A stretch of 64,000 bases of DNA. It comes from Hungatella hathewayi (GTDB lineage: Bacteria > Bacillota > Clostridia > Lachnospirales > Lachnospiraceae). This document shows positions 26,097 to 34,853 of this stretch, piece after piece; position 1 is the first letter of the stretch; the number at the start of each line of letters is the position of its first letter. The translations under genes and the position numbers were made by a program. Location: positions 888,501 to 952,500 of the forward strand of contig CP102274.1 in NCBI GenBank assembly GCA_025149285.1, written 5' to 3'. Under the pieces are notes generated by a model. It made no database searches. It was not told the origin of the DNA and saw only the letters and a list, made by a program, of their open reading frames with translations.

Positions 26097-27695
26097 CTAT
26101 AACTCAATCTTTTTTAGCTTTATAATTTTTTTAATTAATGGATCATTCATTAGTTTAGTATATTTATATTTTAATTTTGCTTGATCATTTTTTAATTCTG
26201 ATATTTGCTTTTCATTATTAAAAATATCCGTTTTTGCTTTTTCTATATCTAGTTTCTGCTGATTTACACATATTTCTAAATAATCTTTTGATTTTTGTAG
26301 TTCTTCAGTCCAGCTTTTCTGGTCACTTAAAATATTTTGCAAAGCTTCTACTTCTTTTATCAAATCAGCATTTTGATTTTCCAGATAGTCTTTCCCCTTT
26401 TGCAGACTTTCAGTCCATTTTTTTTGTTCAACCAATGAACTGTTTAAATTTTTTATTTCCTGTAAGTAAGCCTTATTTTGTGCGTCCAGATAGTCCTTCG
26501 CAGTTTGCAATTCGTCTAACCATAATTTTTGTTCCTGATACTGTTTTTGTAATGTATTAAATTGGCCATTGAAATCTGTTTGTATGGAACGTAAGTGCTC
26601 TATTTCTTTAATATGCATACGTATTTGATAGAGATACCATGCTTTATCCTTGACATTAGTTATTAAGTTTGTATATTCATCTGTAGAAATTAGAAGCAGA
26701 TGATTTAATGCATTTTTAATGCGACAATAAATTAAATCAGCTCTATGGTTTGTCAAAACCACCTCATTTGAGTTCTTAGGAATAGCATACATTACAGTCT
26801 CAGAAAAAACATCAGGACGATGCTGCCTAAAAATAATATCATAGTTTGAATTAATACTTAAAAGTAATTGTGGTATTTTCCAAAAATCGTCTTTTAAATG
26901 ATATACGCATATGGCCATTTTAGGTGCATCTTGAGCAATGTGTCTTCTAGCACCCATTAAAGCCTTTCTCTCAGAGCCTTCTATATCCATTTTAATAAAG
27001 CTTACAGGTTCCGATATCATTTGGTCTAAAGATGTTGCAAAAACAGATGTCTTACCATTTTCATCGATGCAGCTATCTCCAGTACCGTGTTTTTCGTTAA
27101 ACGTTAAGCGGATATCCTGATCATATGCGGCGCGTTTTATTACCGTAACATTACCCTCCTGAATGAACCATTGTAAATTGTTTTTACAAAGTATTTCTGC
27201 TTCCTCCATTGGTTCTAAAACAAAAATTTTTTTATAATCAGGGCAATGACAGATAAAAGATAAAGCAGTATCCCCGGAATATCCACCGCAATCGACATAA
27301 ACCTCATTGGATAGTTGAGCCCAAATGGATAAATCAAAATAAATATCATCAGAATCGTAGGCTTCCCTTATAAAAGAGATATCCATAAATACCTTTGCAC
27401 ATAACATATTTGAAAAAACATTTCTACTTTTTTCTTCTTTTAAACTATTATATATCTTTTCATATTCACAAAAATTTTCCTTTAAATCTCTTATATTATC
27501 TTGAAAATAGTGTAAATTTTCACCTAATTCGTTGAACTTTTCAGATCTGTATTTTTCGATAAGCGCTTCAAGAGATATATCGTAGTTTATATCGAAGAAA
27601 TGCTTTAATCCAAGAAATATTATTTCATCTACTGTGTGTGACTGAACATAATTTTTTAATGTTTCAAAGATGTTTTTATTTTCCTCACCGCTCAT
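26097..27695 (-). CDS. FkbM methyltransferase fused to a 35-residue-repeat coiled coil
   Basis: 532 residues. Residues 1-120 are helical; residues about 131-330 form an FkbM methyltransferase (VYVDCGGYSGDTALSF as SAM motif I, FIKMDIEGSERKAL at 233-246). From about 360 to 510 the chain is coiled coil containing three successive 35-residue repeats, 388-422, 423-457 and 458-492, each opening with (E/D)QKxW and carrying LQxxKDYL. Thirty-five is exactly five heptads. It lies between two GT2-GT4 paralogues and next to an ABC exporter. The O9a chain terminator WbdD also joins a methyltransferase to a length-setting coiled coil, so a capping/ruler role is plausible but inferred. RBS AGGAGA lies 9-10 bases before ATG 27695. 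Confidence 0.87.
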   Translation of the reverse strand: MSGEENKNIFETLKNYVQSHTVDEIIFLGLKHFFDINYDISLEALIEKYRSEKFNELGENLHYFQDNIRDLKENFCEYEKIYNSLKEEKSRNVFSNMLCAKVFMDISFIREAYDSDDIYFDLSIWAQLSNEVYVDCGGYSGDTALSFICHCPDYKKIFVLEPMEEAEILCKNNLQWFIQEGNVTVIKRAAYDQDIRLTFNEKHGTGDSCIDENGKTSVFATSLDQMISEPVSFIKMDIEGSERKALMGARRHIAQDAPKMAICVYHLKDDFWKIPQLLLSINSNYDIIFRQHRPDVFSETVMYAIPKNSNEVVLTNHRADLIYCRIKNALNHLLLISTDEYTNLITNVKDKAWYLYQIRMHIKEIEHLRSIQTDFNGQFNTLQKQYQEQKLWLDELQTAKDYLDAQNKAYLQEIKNLNSSLVEQKKWTESLQKGKDYLENQNADLIKEVEALQNILSDQKSWTEELQKSKDYLEICVNQQKLDIEKAKTDIFNNEKQISELKNDQAKLKYKYTKLMNDPLIKKIIKLKKIEL

Positions 27696-27713
27696 TGCAA
27701 TAATTCTCCTGAT

Positions 27714-29936
27714 CTAATGAAATAGTTTGTTTAGTTTCAGTTTAAAGGCAATTTTAATAATTCTGTTTCCCCACTTTGAATTAGCAATTCTGATCAGCTC
27801 AGTTTTAGTATCCATTGGCTGTGATACATTTTTTGCATAAGCTTCAAGCAGTTCATATTCTGTATAAAGCGTAGTAAGCTCTTGTGCTATTTTTAGATTT
27901 TCAGAAAAACTTTGAATTGTAGAAGGATATTTGCTGCACAGTGCTTTAAACTCATATTCAAGTTTTTGGATCATAAGGTCCGTAGAAAACCCTTCTAATA
28001 TACGTTTTCTGCAATTCTTGCATATGGTCTGATAATACTCTTCATTACCTTTATTCAGTAATTTAAAAATAGCATTCGTATATAAATTAAGTTCATCTGG
28101 CATAAACTTGCGGCAATCCAGTGAATCTGCTTCTTTTTGTAGTAATGGTATAACTGCCCCGACAGAATCATCAATCAGTTCTGCCTGTCCGCCAACATCT
28201 GATGTGATAACCGGTGTTCCCATAGCTAGCGATTCATATGCAGTAAGAGCCAAACCTTCTTTGAGTGAACAGATAAGAGTAATTGCAGCATCAATGTAGA
28301 AGGGACGCATATCTTCCTGTCGTCCGGCAAAATATATCGTATTGCTAAGTCCAAGCTGTGCACTGGCATCCATTAACTCTCCTAGTTGCGGGCCGTCACC
28401 AACAACGACAAATGCGGCATTGCTACCTTGATCTATCATCGTCCGTGCAATCTCAATCATTAAAAAAGGCCTTTTTTGCGGATGTATACGACAAGGAAAA
28501 AGTATTATAGGCCTATCAATATCTATATCAAACATCTTATATACTTTTCCTTCAACAAAACTCCCTGGTGAGTAGTATTGGGAATCAACACCAATATATA
28601 AAGTCTTTACAGTTTCTGGATTTCTTCCAAAGGAATCAATTAATACATTGCGAGTCCCCTTATTGCATACATAAGTATTGTCTATATAATCTCCGAATAT
28701 CCCTGAGACCCGGGCATAACCGCCATGGCGCCAGTACCATTCTTCCATATGTACATAGTCACATACTGCCAGATTCGGGAAACTGTTGCGAATCCAAGGT
28801 AGAAGGTAATATCCAAAATACGAATTCGATAAAAAGATTAAATCCGTTCGTCTGGTTTTTATTATATAGGAGATAAATTCCGGGTAATCCACTACGTCCA
28901 TAAAATCCGGAAGAGAAAATATTTCCGGCACATAATCGTCAAAACGCTGACGCCAAGTATTTGAACTGGTAACTGTGGTAATAATTGTTAAATCATAATT
29001 CTTTTTATCCAGCTTTTTCACAATTTCCAGGTTAAATAAATCAGCACCTCCCATTTCGAGCCATGGAAAAATCATTAGAATATGCTTTTTTTCTTTTGGT
29101 GGTAATTGCAAGGAAAAATCACTTAACGCAGGCTGCAAAAATCGATTCGTAACACAAGCTTTAGGATATTCAATTGCTTTAATTCCCTTGTTAACGCTTT
29201 GCGCTGACCGGCGAATTATATCATCCGACTGGATTTTGAGTTTTTTATCCATACGGACCTGACTCCCCATTCCACTGGAAGTTCGTCGATACCAAAATCC
29301 CAGAACATTAATATGTACCGGATACTTTCCTTGAGAAAGGAGATCCAGCCATAATTTCCAGTCTTCATCATAATGTTTACAGGAGGAATCATAACCTCCG
29401 ATCAATTCCAAATCCTTTTTTCGTATTGCAGCAGTACAGACAAGAAAATTATTATATGTTAGCCTATCAACAGAAAAGCTTTTAGCCCATATATATTCCT
29501 GTTCCTGGAATCCAACTGAGTCGCTATAACACCAAGAAGCATCAGGGTTCTTTAACAGTGCCCAATACATTACTTCTAAAAATGTTGGTATTATTAAATC
29601 GTCTGCATCAAGAGGAATGATAATATCCGTTTTTGATGCATTAATTCCCGCATTTCTAGCTGCTGCCTGCCCCTGGTTGGTCTGATGTATTACCTTTATT
29701 CTGGAATCTTTTCTTTGAAAATTATCAAGTACTAAGGCACCATCTTTGCTGCCGTCATCTACTATAATCCACTCAAACCATGGAAACGTTTGATTTATCA
29801 CACTATAATAAGTCTGTTCAAAGTATTCTGCAGCGTTATAGTATGGAGTTATAACGCTGACTAATGCAGGGATAGTTTCAGCAATATTATCATTAATCTG
29901 TATACAACCGGGCTGCTTAGAAAAATCAAATTGCAT
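27714..29936 (-). CDS. Bimodular GT2-GT4 glycosyltransferase (paralogue A)
   Basis: 740 residues from ATG 29936, chosen because AAAGGTGA lies 4 bases before it and because the first residues MQFDFSKQPG match the start of paralogue B (MDFDFTKEPG); an upstream in-frame ATG at 29981 overlaps the ABC ATPase gene. GT2 domain near residues 25-240 (SVITPYYNAAEYFEQTYYSV, IIVDDGSKDG, PLDADDLI), GT4 domain near 290-640 (FPWLEMGGADLFNLEI, FPCRIHPQKRPF, LKEGLALTAYESLAMG). The helical tail is shorter than in paralogue B. Probably a polymerising transferase of the exported glycan. Confidence 0.88.
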   Translation of the reverse strand: MQFDFSKQPGCIQINDNIAETIPALVSVITPYYNAAEYFEQTYYSVINQTFPWFEWIIVDDGSKDGALVLDNFQRKDSRIKVIHQTNQGQAAARNAGINASKTDIIIPLDADDLIIPTFLEVMYWALLKNPDASWCYSDSVGFQEQEYIWAKSFSVDRLTYNNFLVCTAAIRKKDLELIGGYDSSCKHYDEDWKLWLDLLSQGKYPVHINVLGFWYRRTSSGMGSQVRMDKKLKIQSDDIIRRSAQSVNKGIKAIEYPKACVTNRFLQPALSDFSLQLPPKEKKHILMIFPWLEMGGADLFNLEIVKKLDKKNYDLTIITTVTSSNTWRQRFDDYVPEIFSLPDFMDVVDYPEFISYIIKTRRTDLIFLSNSYFGYYLLPWIRNSFPNLAVCDYVHMEEWYWRHGGYARVSGIFGDYIDNTYVCNKGTRNVLIDSFGRNPETVKTLYIGVDSQYYSPGSFVEGKVYKMFDIDIDRPIILFPCRIHPQKRPFLMIEIARTMIDQGSNAAFVVVGDGPQLGELMDASAQLGLSNTIYFAGRQEDMRPFYIDAAITLICSLKEGLALTAYESLAMGTPVITSDVGGQAELIDDSVGAVIPLLQKEADSLDCRKFMPDELNLYTNAIFKLLNKGNEEYYQTICKNCRKRILEGFSTDLMIQKLEYEFKALCSKYPSTIQSFSENLKIAQELTTLYTEYELLEAYAKNVSQPMDTKTELIRIANSKWGNRIIKIAFKLKLNKLFH

Positions 29937-29949
29937 TTTGTCACCTTTT

Positions 29950-30681
29950 TTAGCTTTCCGAATATTTATCGCAAACTTCATCTACAGATCCATCCATAAG
30001 CATATGGCCTTTTTCTAACCAGATTGCTCTGGAACACACTTCACGAACTTGTTCAATCGAATGAGATACAAATACAATAGTTGCGCCGTTGTCAATTATT
30101 TTACTCATACGCTCTTCGCATTTTCTTTGAAATTTATAATCGCCTACACCTAATATCTCATCAACAATTAATATATCTGGCATATTAGAAGTTGCAATCG
30201 AAAACCCTAATCGGGCAACCATACCAGAAGAAAAGTTTTTAATAGGAACATCAACAAAATCCCATAATTCAGCGAAATCCATAATAGATTCAAATTTTTC
30301 ACGCATCTGCGTACGGTTATAGCCAAGCACAGCCCCGTTTAAAAAAATATTCTCACGTGCAGAAAGGTTTGAGTCAAATCCAGCCCCCAATTCTATTAAT
30401 GGAGCTATTGTTCCAACTACTTCTATTTCTCCCTTTGTTGGCTTTAATACTTTGGCAATTGTTTTTAGTAAAGTACTCTTACCAGATCCATTTAAACCGA
30501 CAATACCAACTGCTTCGCCTTTTTTTATTTCAAACGAAATATTTTGAAGCGCCCAAAATTCTTCAAACATGAGCTGACGTTTTACCAGTTTGATCATATA
30601 TTCTTTTAAACTATCGATTTTTTCTGAACTTTTATTAAACATCATTGATATATCATTTACTTTTATTGCTATATTACTCAT
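29950..30681 (-). CDS. wzt: ABC transporter ATP-binding protein, Wzt/TagH type, short form
   Basis: 243-residue ATPase for polysaccharide or teichoic-acid export. Walker A GIVGLNGSGKST (about 61-72), signature FSSGM (about 153), Walker B ILIVDEILGVGD (about 171-182), switch histidine in VSHSIEQV. The early LIELGAGFD motif is typical of the O-antigen/teichoic subfamily. It ends shortly after the ATPase domain, so the C-terminal glycan-recognition domain of O9a-type Wzt is absent. Starts 12 bases after the permease gene with AAGGAG before ATG 30681. Works at the inner face of the membrane with the permease. Confidence 0.92.
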   Translation of the reverse strand: MSNIAIKVNDISMMFNKSSEKIDSLKEYMIKLVKRQLMFEEFWALQNISFEIKKGEAVGIVGLNGSGKSTLLKTIAKVLKPTKGEIEVVGTIAPLIELGAGFDSNLSARENIFLNGAVLGYNRTQMREKFESIMDFAELWDFVDVPIKNFSSGMVARLGFSIATSNMPDILIVDEILGVGDYKFQRKCEERMSKIIDNGATIVFVSHSIEQVREVCSRAIWLEKGHMLMDGSVDEVCDKYSES

Positions 30682-30693
30682 TTCTGCTCCTTA

Positions 30694-31479
30694 TTAGATG
30701 TAGAGAATATACTTATCTTGTTTACGGTAAAATACAATTAATCCAATCAGCAGTGTAATCACTGAAATTGAAAGACAAAGCATATTTTCACTTATGCTAG
30801 GGAGTGTTCCATCAAGAACCAGTTTTCGCATAAAATCAATATAATGATACATCGGATTAAAGGTTAATGCCCATGGTGCATTTTCCATCAAAAGATCAAC
30901 TGGATAAAATATAGGAGTCAGGTACATCCATAAAAGAGTGACGATACTGTATAATTGAGCAATATCCCTGAAAAACACCATAACTGTTGCCAAAATCAAT
31001 CCGATTCCAGCTGCAAACATAATTATGTAGCAGAGTACAATAGGAGTTAACCACATAGTAGCCTGAAATGGAACACGTGTTGCTATCATAACTATTATTA
31101 ACGCTATAAAAGAGAAAAATAAATTGACTACACTAGACATTACTTTTGATATTGGAAATAAATATTTGGGAACATATACCTTCTTTATCAAATTACTGTT
31201 ATCCAACACAGAATGCATACTGTTATTTGTTGCTTCTGTAAAAAAGGTAAAAAGGATATTTCCAACTAAAAAATAAGTAGTATAATTTTCGATTTGAAAC
31301 CGGAATAATTTAGAGAATACGATTGTCATGACAGCCATAGTAAGGATAGGATTAATAACAGTCCATAACAAGCCTAAAAAAGAGCGCTTATATCGAACCT
31401 TAATATCCCTTATAACCAATTCATAAAGGAGTGCTTGATAGTGTTGAAAACCCATATAATAATTTTTGATTTTATCCAT
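30694..31479 (-). CDS. wzm: ABC-2 polysaccharide export permease, Wzm/TagG type
   Basis: 261 residues from ATG 31479, which has AGGTGG 5-6 bases upstream; an earlier GTG at 31488 overlaps that ribosome site. Six hydrophobic helices and the N-terminal amphipathic stretch LVIRDIKVRYKRSFLG plus LLWTVINPILTMAVM are typical of the family, as is YLTPIFYPVDLL before the last pair of helices. Moves a lipid-linked glycan across the membrane together with the ATPase downstream. The start overlaps the GT4 stop upstream. Confidence 0.92.
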   Translation of the reverse strand: MDKIKNYYMGFQHYQALLYELVIRDIKVRYKRSFLGLLWTVINPILTMAVMTIVFSKLFRFQIENYTTYFLVGNILFTFFTEATNNSMHSVLDNSNLIKKVYVPKYLFPISKVMSSVVNLFFSFIALIIVMIATRVPFQATMWLTPIVLCYIIMFAAGIGLILATVMVFFRDIAQLYSIVTLLWMYLTPIFYPVDLLMENAPWALTFNPMYHYIDFMRKLVLDGTLPSISENMLCLSISVITLLIGLIVFYRKQDKYILYI

Positions 31480-32626
31480 TATAACCACCTAAATATTTTT
31501 TTCTAAGTATTGCTGATTCGCTTTTTAAACAATATCCATTTTTTAGTATAGAATCTTGTCTTAATATTCTTTGAGATATCGTTTGATTGGTTAAATGCTT
31601 AAGTAACTCGCTCCAAACACAGGGGGGATTTTCTAAATTACAGACAGAAACATTTTCATTAATACATACTTCTTTCGTAATAGTCCCCGAAATAACACAG
31701 GGCAAACCATTAGCCTGGGCCTCAATACAAGATACTGGAAGCCCCTCATAGTAAGATGGAAGGACAAAAACATCCATTACGTGAAGCATTTCATTCACAT
31801 CGTTTCGTTGCCTTAAAAAAATGACGGAAGTTTTCAAGTCGGCCTCTACTACTTTGCTTTTAATCCGCTCTTTTAGACTTCCATCTCCGATTAGTAATAA
31901 TACTGCCTGGGGTATTGATTTCTTTACTTCAGCAAACACCTCAATCAAAAATTCATGATTCTTCTGCCTCTCAAATCTCCCCACATGCCCAATCACAAAC
32001 TTCCCTTCCAGCCCCATCTCTTTCCGAAGCCGTTCTCTCAGCTCAGGACGGAACCGAAATTTTTCACAATCGATCGCGTTGTGCATGATAAATACCTTCC
32101 CAGCCTTCAGCATTTTCTCTCCATACAAGAACTTTCCTGCCGCTTCTGAACATGCAAATCTATCCACTTTCATAAACCGGATCGGCAAACACAATATCCG
32201 ATTTCTCACTGCATGAAGCGTCTTATCCGAGTATTTCGTAGCATGACAGTGAACAATAAACTTTTCCAATCCATATCTTTTAGCGATAGGCCTTAGCAAA
32301 AATGTCAAGTATACTTCATGGTTATGCAGCCAGGTATATTCTTCAGCATGTAACCGAAAAAATAAATCCAGCTGTTTTACGGACTGAAAAGAACTTCCAG
32401 GCTTATCAATGCAGTAGATTCTACCGCCTAATGCCCGTATTTCCTCTATATATGAATCCTCGCAGGCAACAAAGTGCAGAAAATCAAACTGGACCTCATT
32501 CCGATCAATATGCCTGTAGTAATTCATAATCACACTCATAACACCGCTTCCGCGGCTCAGAGTGGAGACAAAATGCAGAACCCGAATACAGTCTGTCTGG
32601 GCGCCTTCTTGCGTGTTATCAGCCAT
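31472..32626 (-). CDS. GT4-family glycosyltransferase at the locus edge
   Basis: 384 residues. N-terminal domain RVLHFVSTLSRGSGVMSVIM, C-terminal domain FVIGHVGRFERQKNHEFLIE and LPSYYEGLPVSCIEAQANGLP with the ExxxxxxxE pair, as in EpsF/CapM-like GT4 enzymes. First recognisable gene of the minus operon. Its 5' two-thirds (about 31950-32626) is clearly richer in GC than its 3' third, which is as AT-rich as the rest of the operon. That suggests a recombination join within the gene. ATG 32626 directly follows a stop codon of a 21-codon frame. Confidence 0.88.
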   Translation of the reverse strand: MADNTQEGAQTDCIRVLHFVSTLSRGSGVMSVIMNYYRHIDRNEVQFDFLHFVACEDSYIEEIRALGGRIYCIDKPGSSFQSVKQLDLFFRLHAEEYTWLHNHEVYLTFLLRPIAKRYGLEKFIVHCHATKYSDKTLHAVRNRILCLPIRFMKVDRFACSEAAGKFLYGEKMLKAGKVFIMHNAIDCEKFRFRPELRERLRKEMGLEGKFVIGHVGRFERQKNHEFLIEVFAEVKKSIPQAVLLLIGDGSLKERIKSKVVEADLKTSVIFLRQRNDVNEMLHVMDVFVLPSYYEGLPVSCIEAQANGLPCVISGTITKEVCINENVSVCNLENPPCVWSELLKHLTNQTISQRILRQDSILKNGYCLKSESAILRKKYLGGYNG

Positions 32627-32692
32627 TTAAAGCCCTTTCCGTGGGTACTTCCCATAATCGCGCTTATAGGAATCTCCCACCCATTCCTTCAT
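32627..32692 (-). other. Short frame directly upstream of the GT4 gene
   Basis: Twenty-one codons (MKEWVGDSYKRDYGKYPRKG then Leu) with GGAG 6 bases before the ATG. The stop TAA abuts the GT4 ATG (TAAATG). The frame is open further upstream (LNFCGEF), so it may be the tail of a deleted gene rather than a leader peptide. Translational coupling to the GT4 is possible. Confidence 0.35.
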
Positions 32693-32714
32693 AAATTCTC
32701 CACAAAAATTTAAG

Positions 32715-32744
32715 TTGAGCCCATCCCCTCCAGGATGATATAAT
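32715..32744 (+). promoter_or_regulatory. Sigma-A-type promoter for the GT2 at 32776
   Basis: TTGAGC at 32715-32720 and TATAAT at 32739-32744 are separated by 18 bases. The start of transcription would be near 32751, 25 bases before the gene, with AGAAAGG as ribosome site. It lies between divergent genes. Confidence 0.65.
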
Positions 32745-32775
32745 TTAACATGAATAAATATAGAAAGGTATTAAC

Positions 32776-33525
32776 ATGGAAAAGCCAGTTGTTTCAGTAA
32801 TTATGCCTGCTTATAATTGTGAAAAGTTCATAGCAAAGGCGATCGAGTCAGTTCTTGCACAGAATGTTTCGTTAGAATTAATTATTCTTAATGATTGTGC
32901 GACGGACGGGACGGAAAGAGTGATACAACAATATCTTTCTGATCAGCGGATCCGTTATGTTAAAAATGATAGAAATATGGGGGTAGCCAGGACGAGAAAT
33001 GAGGGGGTACGCATGGCAATGGGGGAGTACGTGGCATTTCTGGATTCTGATGACTGGTGGGAGAGGGAGAAATTAAGCAAACAGTTGGCTCTGATAAAAA
33101 GAGAGAAGAAAGTCCTCTGTTCAACGGGACGAGAATTGGTTGACATAAATGGAAACCTTACTGGAAGAGAAATTCCTGTGAGGGAGACGATCACATATGG
33201 TATGATGCTAAAACAGAATTGGATTAATTGTTCTTCTGTATTATTGAAACGGGAGGTGGCAGAAGAATTTCCAATGGAGCACGAAGACAGCCATGAGGAC
33301 TATATAACCTGGCTGAAAATATTGCAAAAATATCAATATGCCTGTGCGATCAATGAGCCATTGCTGAAGTATCGCTTAAGCAGTCAGGGAAAGTCGGGGA
33401 GCAAATTCAAATCTGCGAAAATGACTTTTAAGGTATACCAGTATATGGGATTTTCGTGGTGGAAGTCCATAGGCTGTTTTATTTGTTACGCCTGGAATGG
33501 TGTAAGGAAATATGTAAGAAAATAA
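32776..33525 (+). CDS. GT2-family glycosyltransferase
   Basis: 249-residue single-domain GT2 enzyme: VSVIMPAYNCEKFIAKAIES at the start, LIILNDCATDGTE, VAFLDSDDWW as the DxD site and HEDYITWL as the catalytic-base region. Closest in type to the small transferases of capsule and exopolysaccharide loci. It is transcribed away from the minus operon from its own promoter. No downstream partner gene; its stop is followed by an 800-base stretch without a clear gene. The donor sugar is unknown. Confidence 0.87.
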   Translation: MEKPVVSVIMPAYNCEKFIAKAIESVLAQNVSLELIILNDCATDGTERVIQQYLSDQRIRYVKNDRNMGVARTRNEGVRMAMGEYVAFLDSDDWWEREKLSKQLALIKREKKVLCSTGRELVDINGNLTGREIPVRETITYGMMLKQNWINCSSVLLKREVAEEFPMEHEDSHEDYITWLKILQKYQYACAINEPLLKYRLSSQGKSGSKFKSAKMTFKVYQYMGFSWWKSIGCFICYAWNGVRKYVRK

Positions 33526-34324
33526 ATGAAAGGCTGCCTTTACTTTTTTGGCAAAAATTTCGATGACATACTGCAGAGCATGGAAGAAGGATAAGTTTAT
33601 ATGGTGGAAGACTCGGCCATCTTCGGCTGCTATGATGATACTGCGTAAGATGAACCTATTGACGGATATGTATGGCTGCGCGGGGCTGATGTATGCTGTT
33701 ATTGACCGGGTAGTTGCTTTAATTATGAAGCTGGAACCAGAAGAATTCTGGAGACTGGAATCAGAGGCATACGACATATAAATGCAGGCGTAAGGAATCC
33801 ATTTATGCTTCACTGTAGTTTTGTGTTCCATATAGAATTCGGATTGAGGATTCATGATATTTAACTGATTAAGTATTTCGAATATGGTATTGTAGTGTTT
33901 TAAATCTGTGCAGCTATCAAGTACAGTGAAGAAGATTTTTATGGCTTCTGTCTTGCTGGATTTGACTTTGCGGAGCGCGTTATCGCCAAAGCCAATAGTA
34001 AGCTTGGGATTCACCATAATTATTCAGATGGGCATAGAAGGGCTTAATTAATACTTATAAGCCTCTTATAAGCCGCACTGTCACATCAACAGCTAAGGTA
34101 GGCTGAAAACAGACCTTGCCAGCCGCGTCGCCATGAATACGTGGGAGGCATCTGCTGCTATGTTTGCGTCTCTTTTTATGACAAGAGCCAGTGGCCAGGT
34201 CTGTTTTAATAAATCTGTGAGCGATGATCTGACATTGTACATTGTTCTTTCTTCGGCGTGGTTTTGCCTTCGTATGAACAACTGGTAAATGGTGAACTCG
34301 ACATGCTGATGGGTTACAGTATTA
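33526..34324. other. 800-base stretch without a convincing gene
   Basis: Frames on both strands are short and lack ribosome sites. A plus-strand frame (33563-33781) has a protein-like end (EPEEFWRLESEAYDI) and a minus-strand frame entering from 34017 begins KLTIGFGDNALRKVKSSKTE; I recognise neither. A TTATAAGCC direct repeat occurs at about 34052-34071. It looks like decayed accessory DNA. Confidence 0.5.
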
Positions 34325-34846
34325 TCACAATAATAAAAATTTATGTTGGAAGAATAATCTTAGTTTTTTAATAACTTTTTTATGGCGATACTGCAGCGTA
34401 GTAAATGGAACTCCTGTACTCTGTGCTATGCTGCGCAGCGACTCTTCCTGGCAGTAAATGAGTGCCAGCAGTTCTTTGTCTTCGTTATTTAGTGTGTTTA
34501 GTGCCTGTTTTAACACGTTTATCAGGAGGTCGCGTTCAGCCTGATGTTCTACAGGATTTCGATCTTCGTCTGCAAATAACTCACTTCCGTTTAGACCTTC
34601 TCCATCCAGAGCATCGTAGGAGAAGACGCCATTCCGAATATCCCCCTCCCTGAAATAACGTTCCTTTCGCTCTCCATGCTGCCAAATTTTATAGATTTCT
34701 TCACTGACAGGAATATTTTGCTGTTCGATTCGGATGTAATAGTTTATGATGATCCCCTTCTTTCTTATTTGTGTAAATAAAACAGGAGAAAACGAGTCCG
34801 GCACTGGGGCCTTTTCGTTTTCTCCTGCTATTTGGTAATGAATCAT
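34325..34846 (-). CDS. Sigma-70-like factor with C-terminal region-4 helix-turn-helix; start unclear
   Basis: The conserved part begins NYYIRIEQQNIPVSEEIYKI and continues with ERKERYFREGDI, FSYDALDGEGLNG and a sigma region 4 (LNNEDKELLALIYCQEESLR, then HTH residues to LRLFFQ). This pattern is found in sigma-like regulators of Lachnospiraceae mobile elements. The only ATG (34846) lies upstream of a terminator-type hairpin (34783-34827) that would be inside the coding part. The better ribosome site, GAAGGGG, is followed by ATC ATC ATA at 34753-34745, with no standard start. Either a lost start codon, an unusual AUC/AUA start, or a pseudogene. Probable role: regulation within the remnant element. 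Confidence 0.6.
   Translation of the reverse strand: MIHYQIAGENEKAPVPDSFSPVLFTQIRKKGIIINYYIRIEQQNIPVSEEIYKIWQHGERKERYFREGDIRNGVFSYDALDGEGLNGSELFADEDRNPVEHQAERDLLINVLKQALNTLNNEDKELLALIYCQEESLRSIAQSTGVPFTTLQYRHKKVIKKLRLFFQHKFLLL
34783..34827 (-). terminator. Rho-independent terminator or attenuator
   Basis: Thirteen-base perfect arms (34783-34795 and 34815-34827, CAGGAGAAAACGA type) around a 19-base loop, followed on the minus strand by TTTTATTT. It sits between the Com-like gene and the conserved part of the sigma-like gene. Confidence 0.75.
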
Positions 34847-34853
34847 TCCTTTG

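Noticed and set aside
33376-34017. 213-residue minus-strand reading frame
   Set aside because: More than a fifth of it is antisense to the GT2 gene, there is no ribosome site, and no domain is recognisable.
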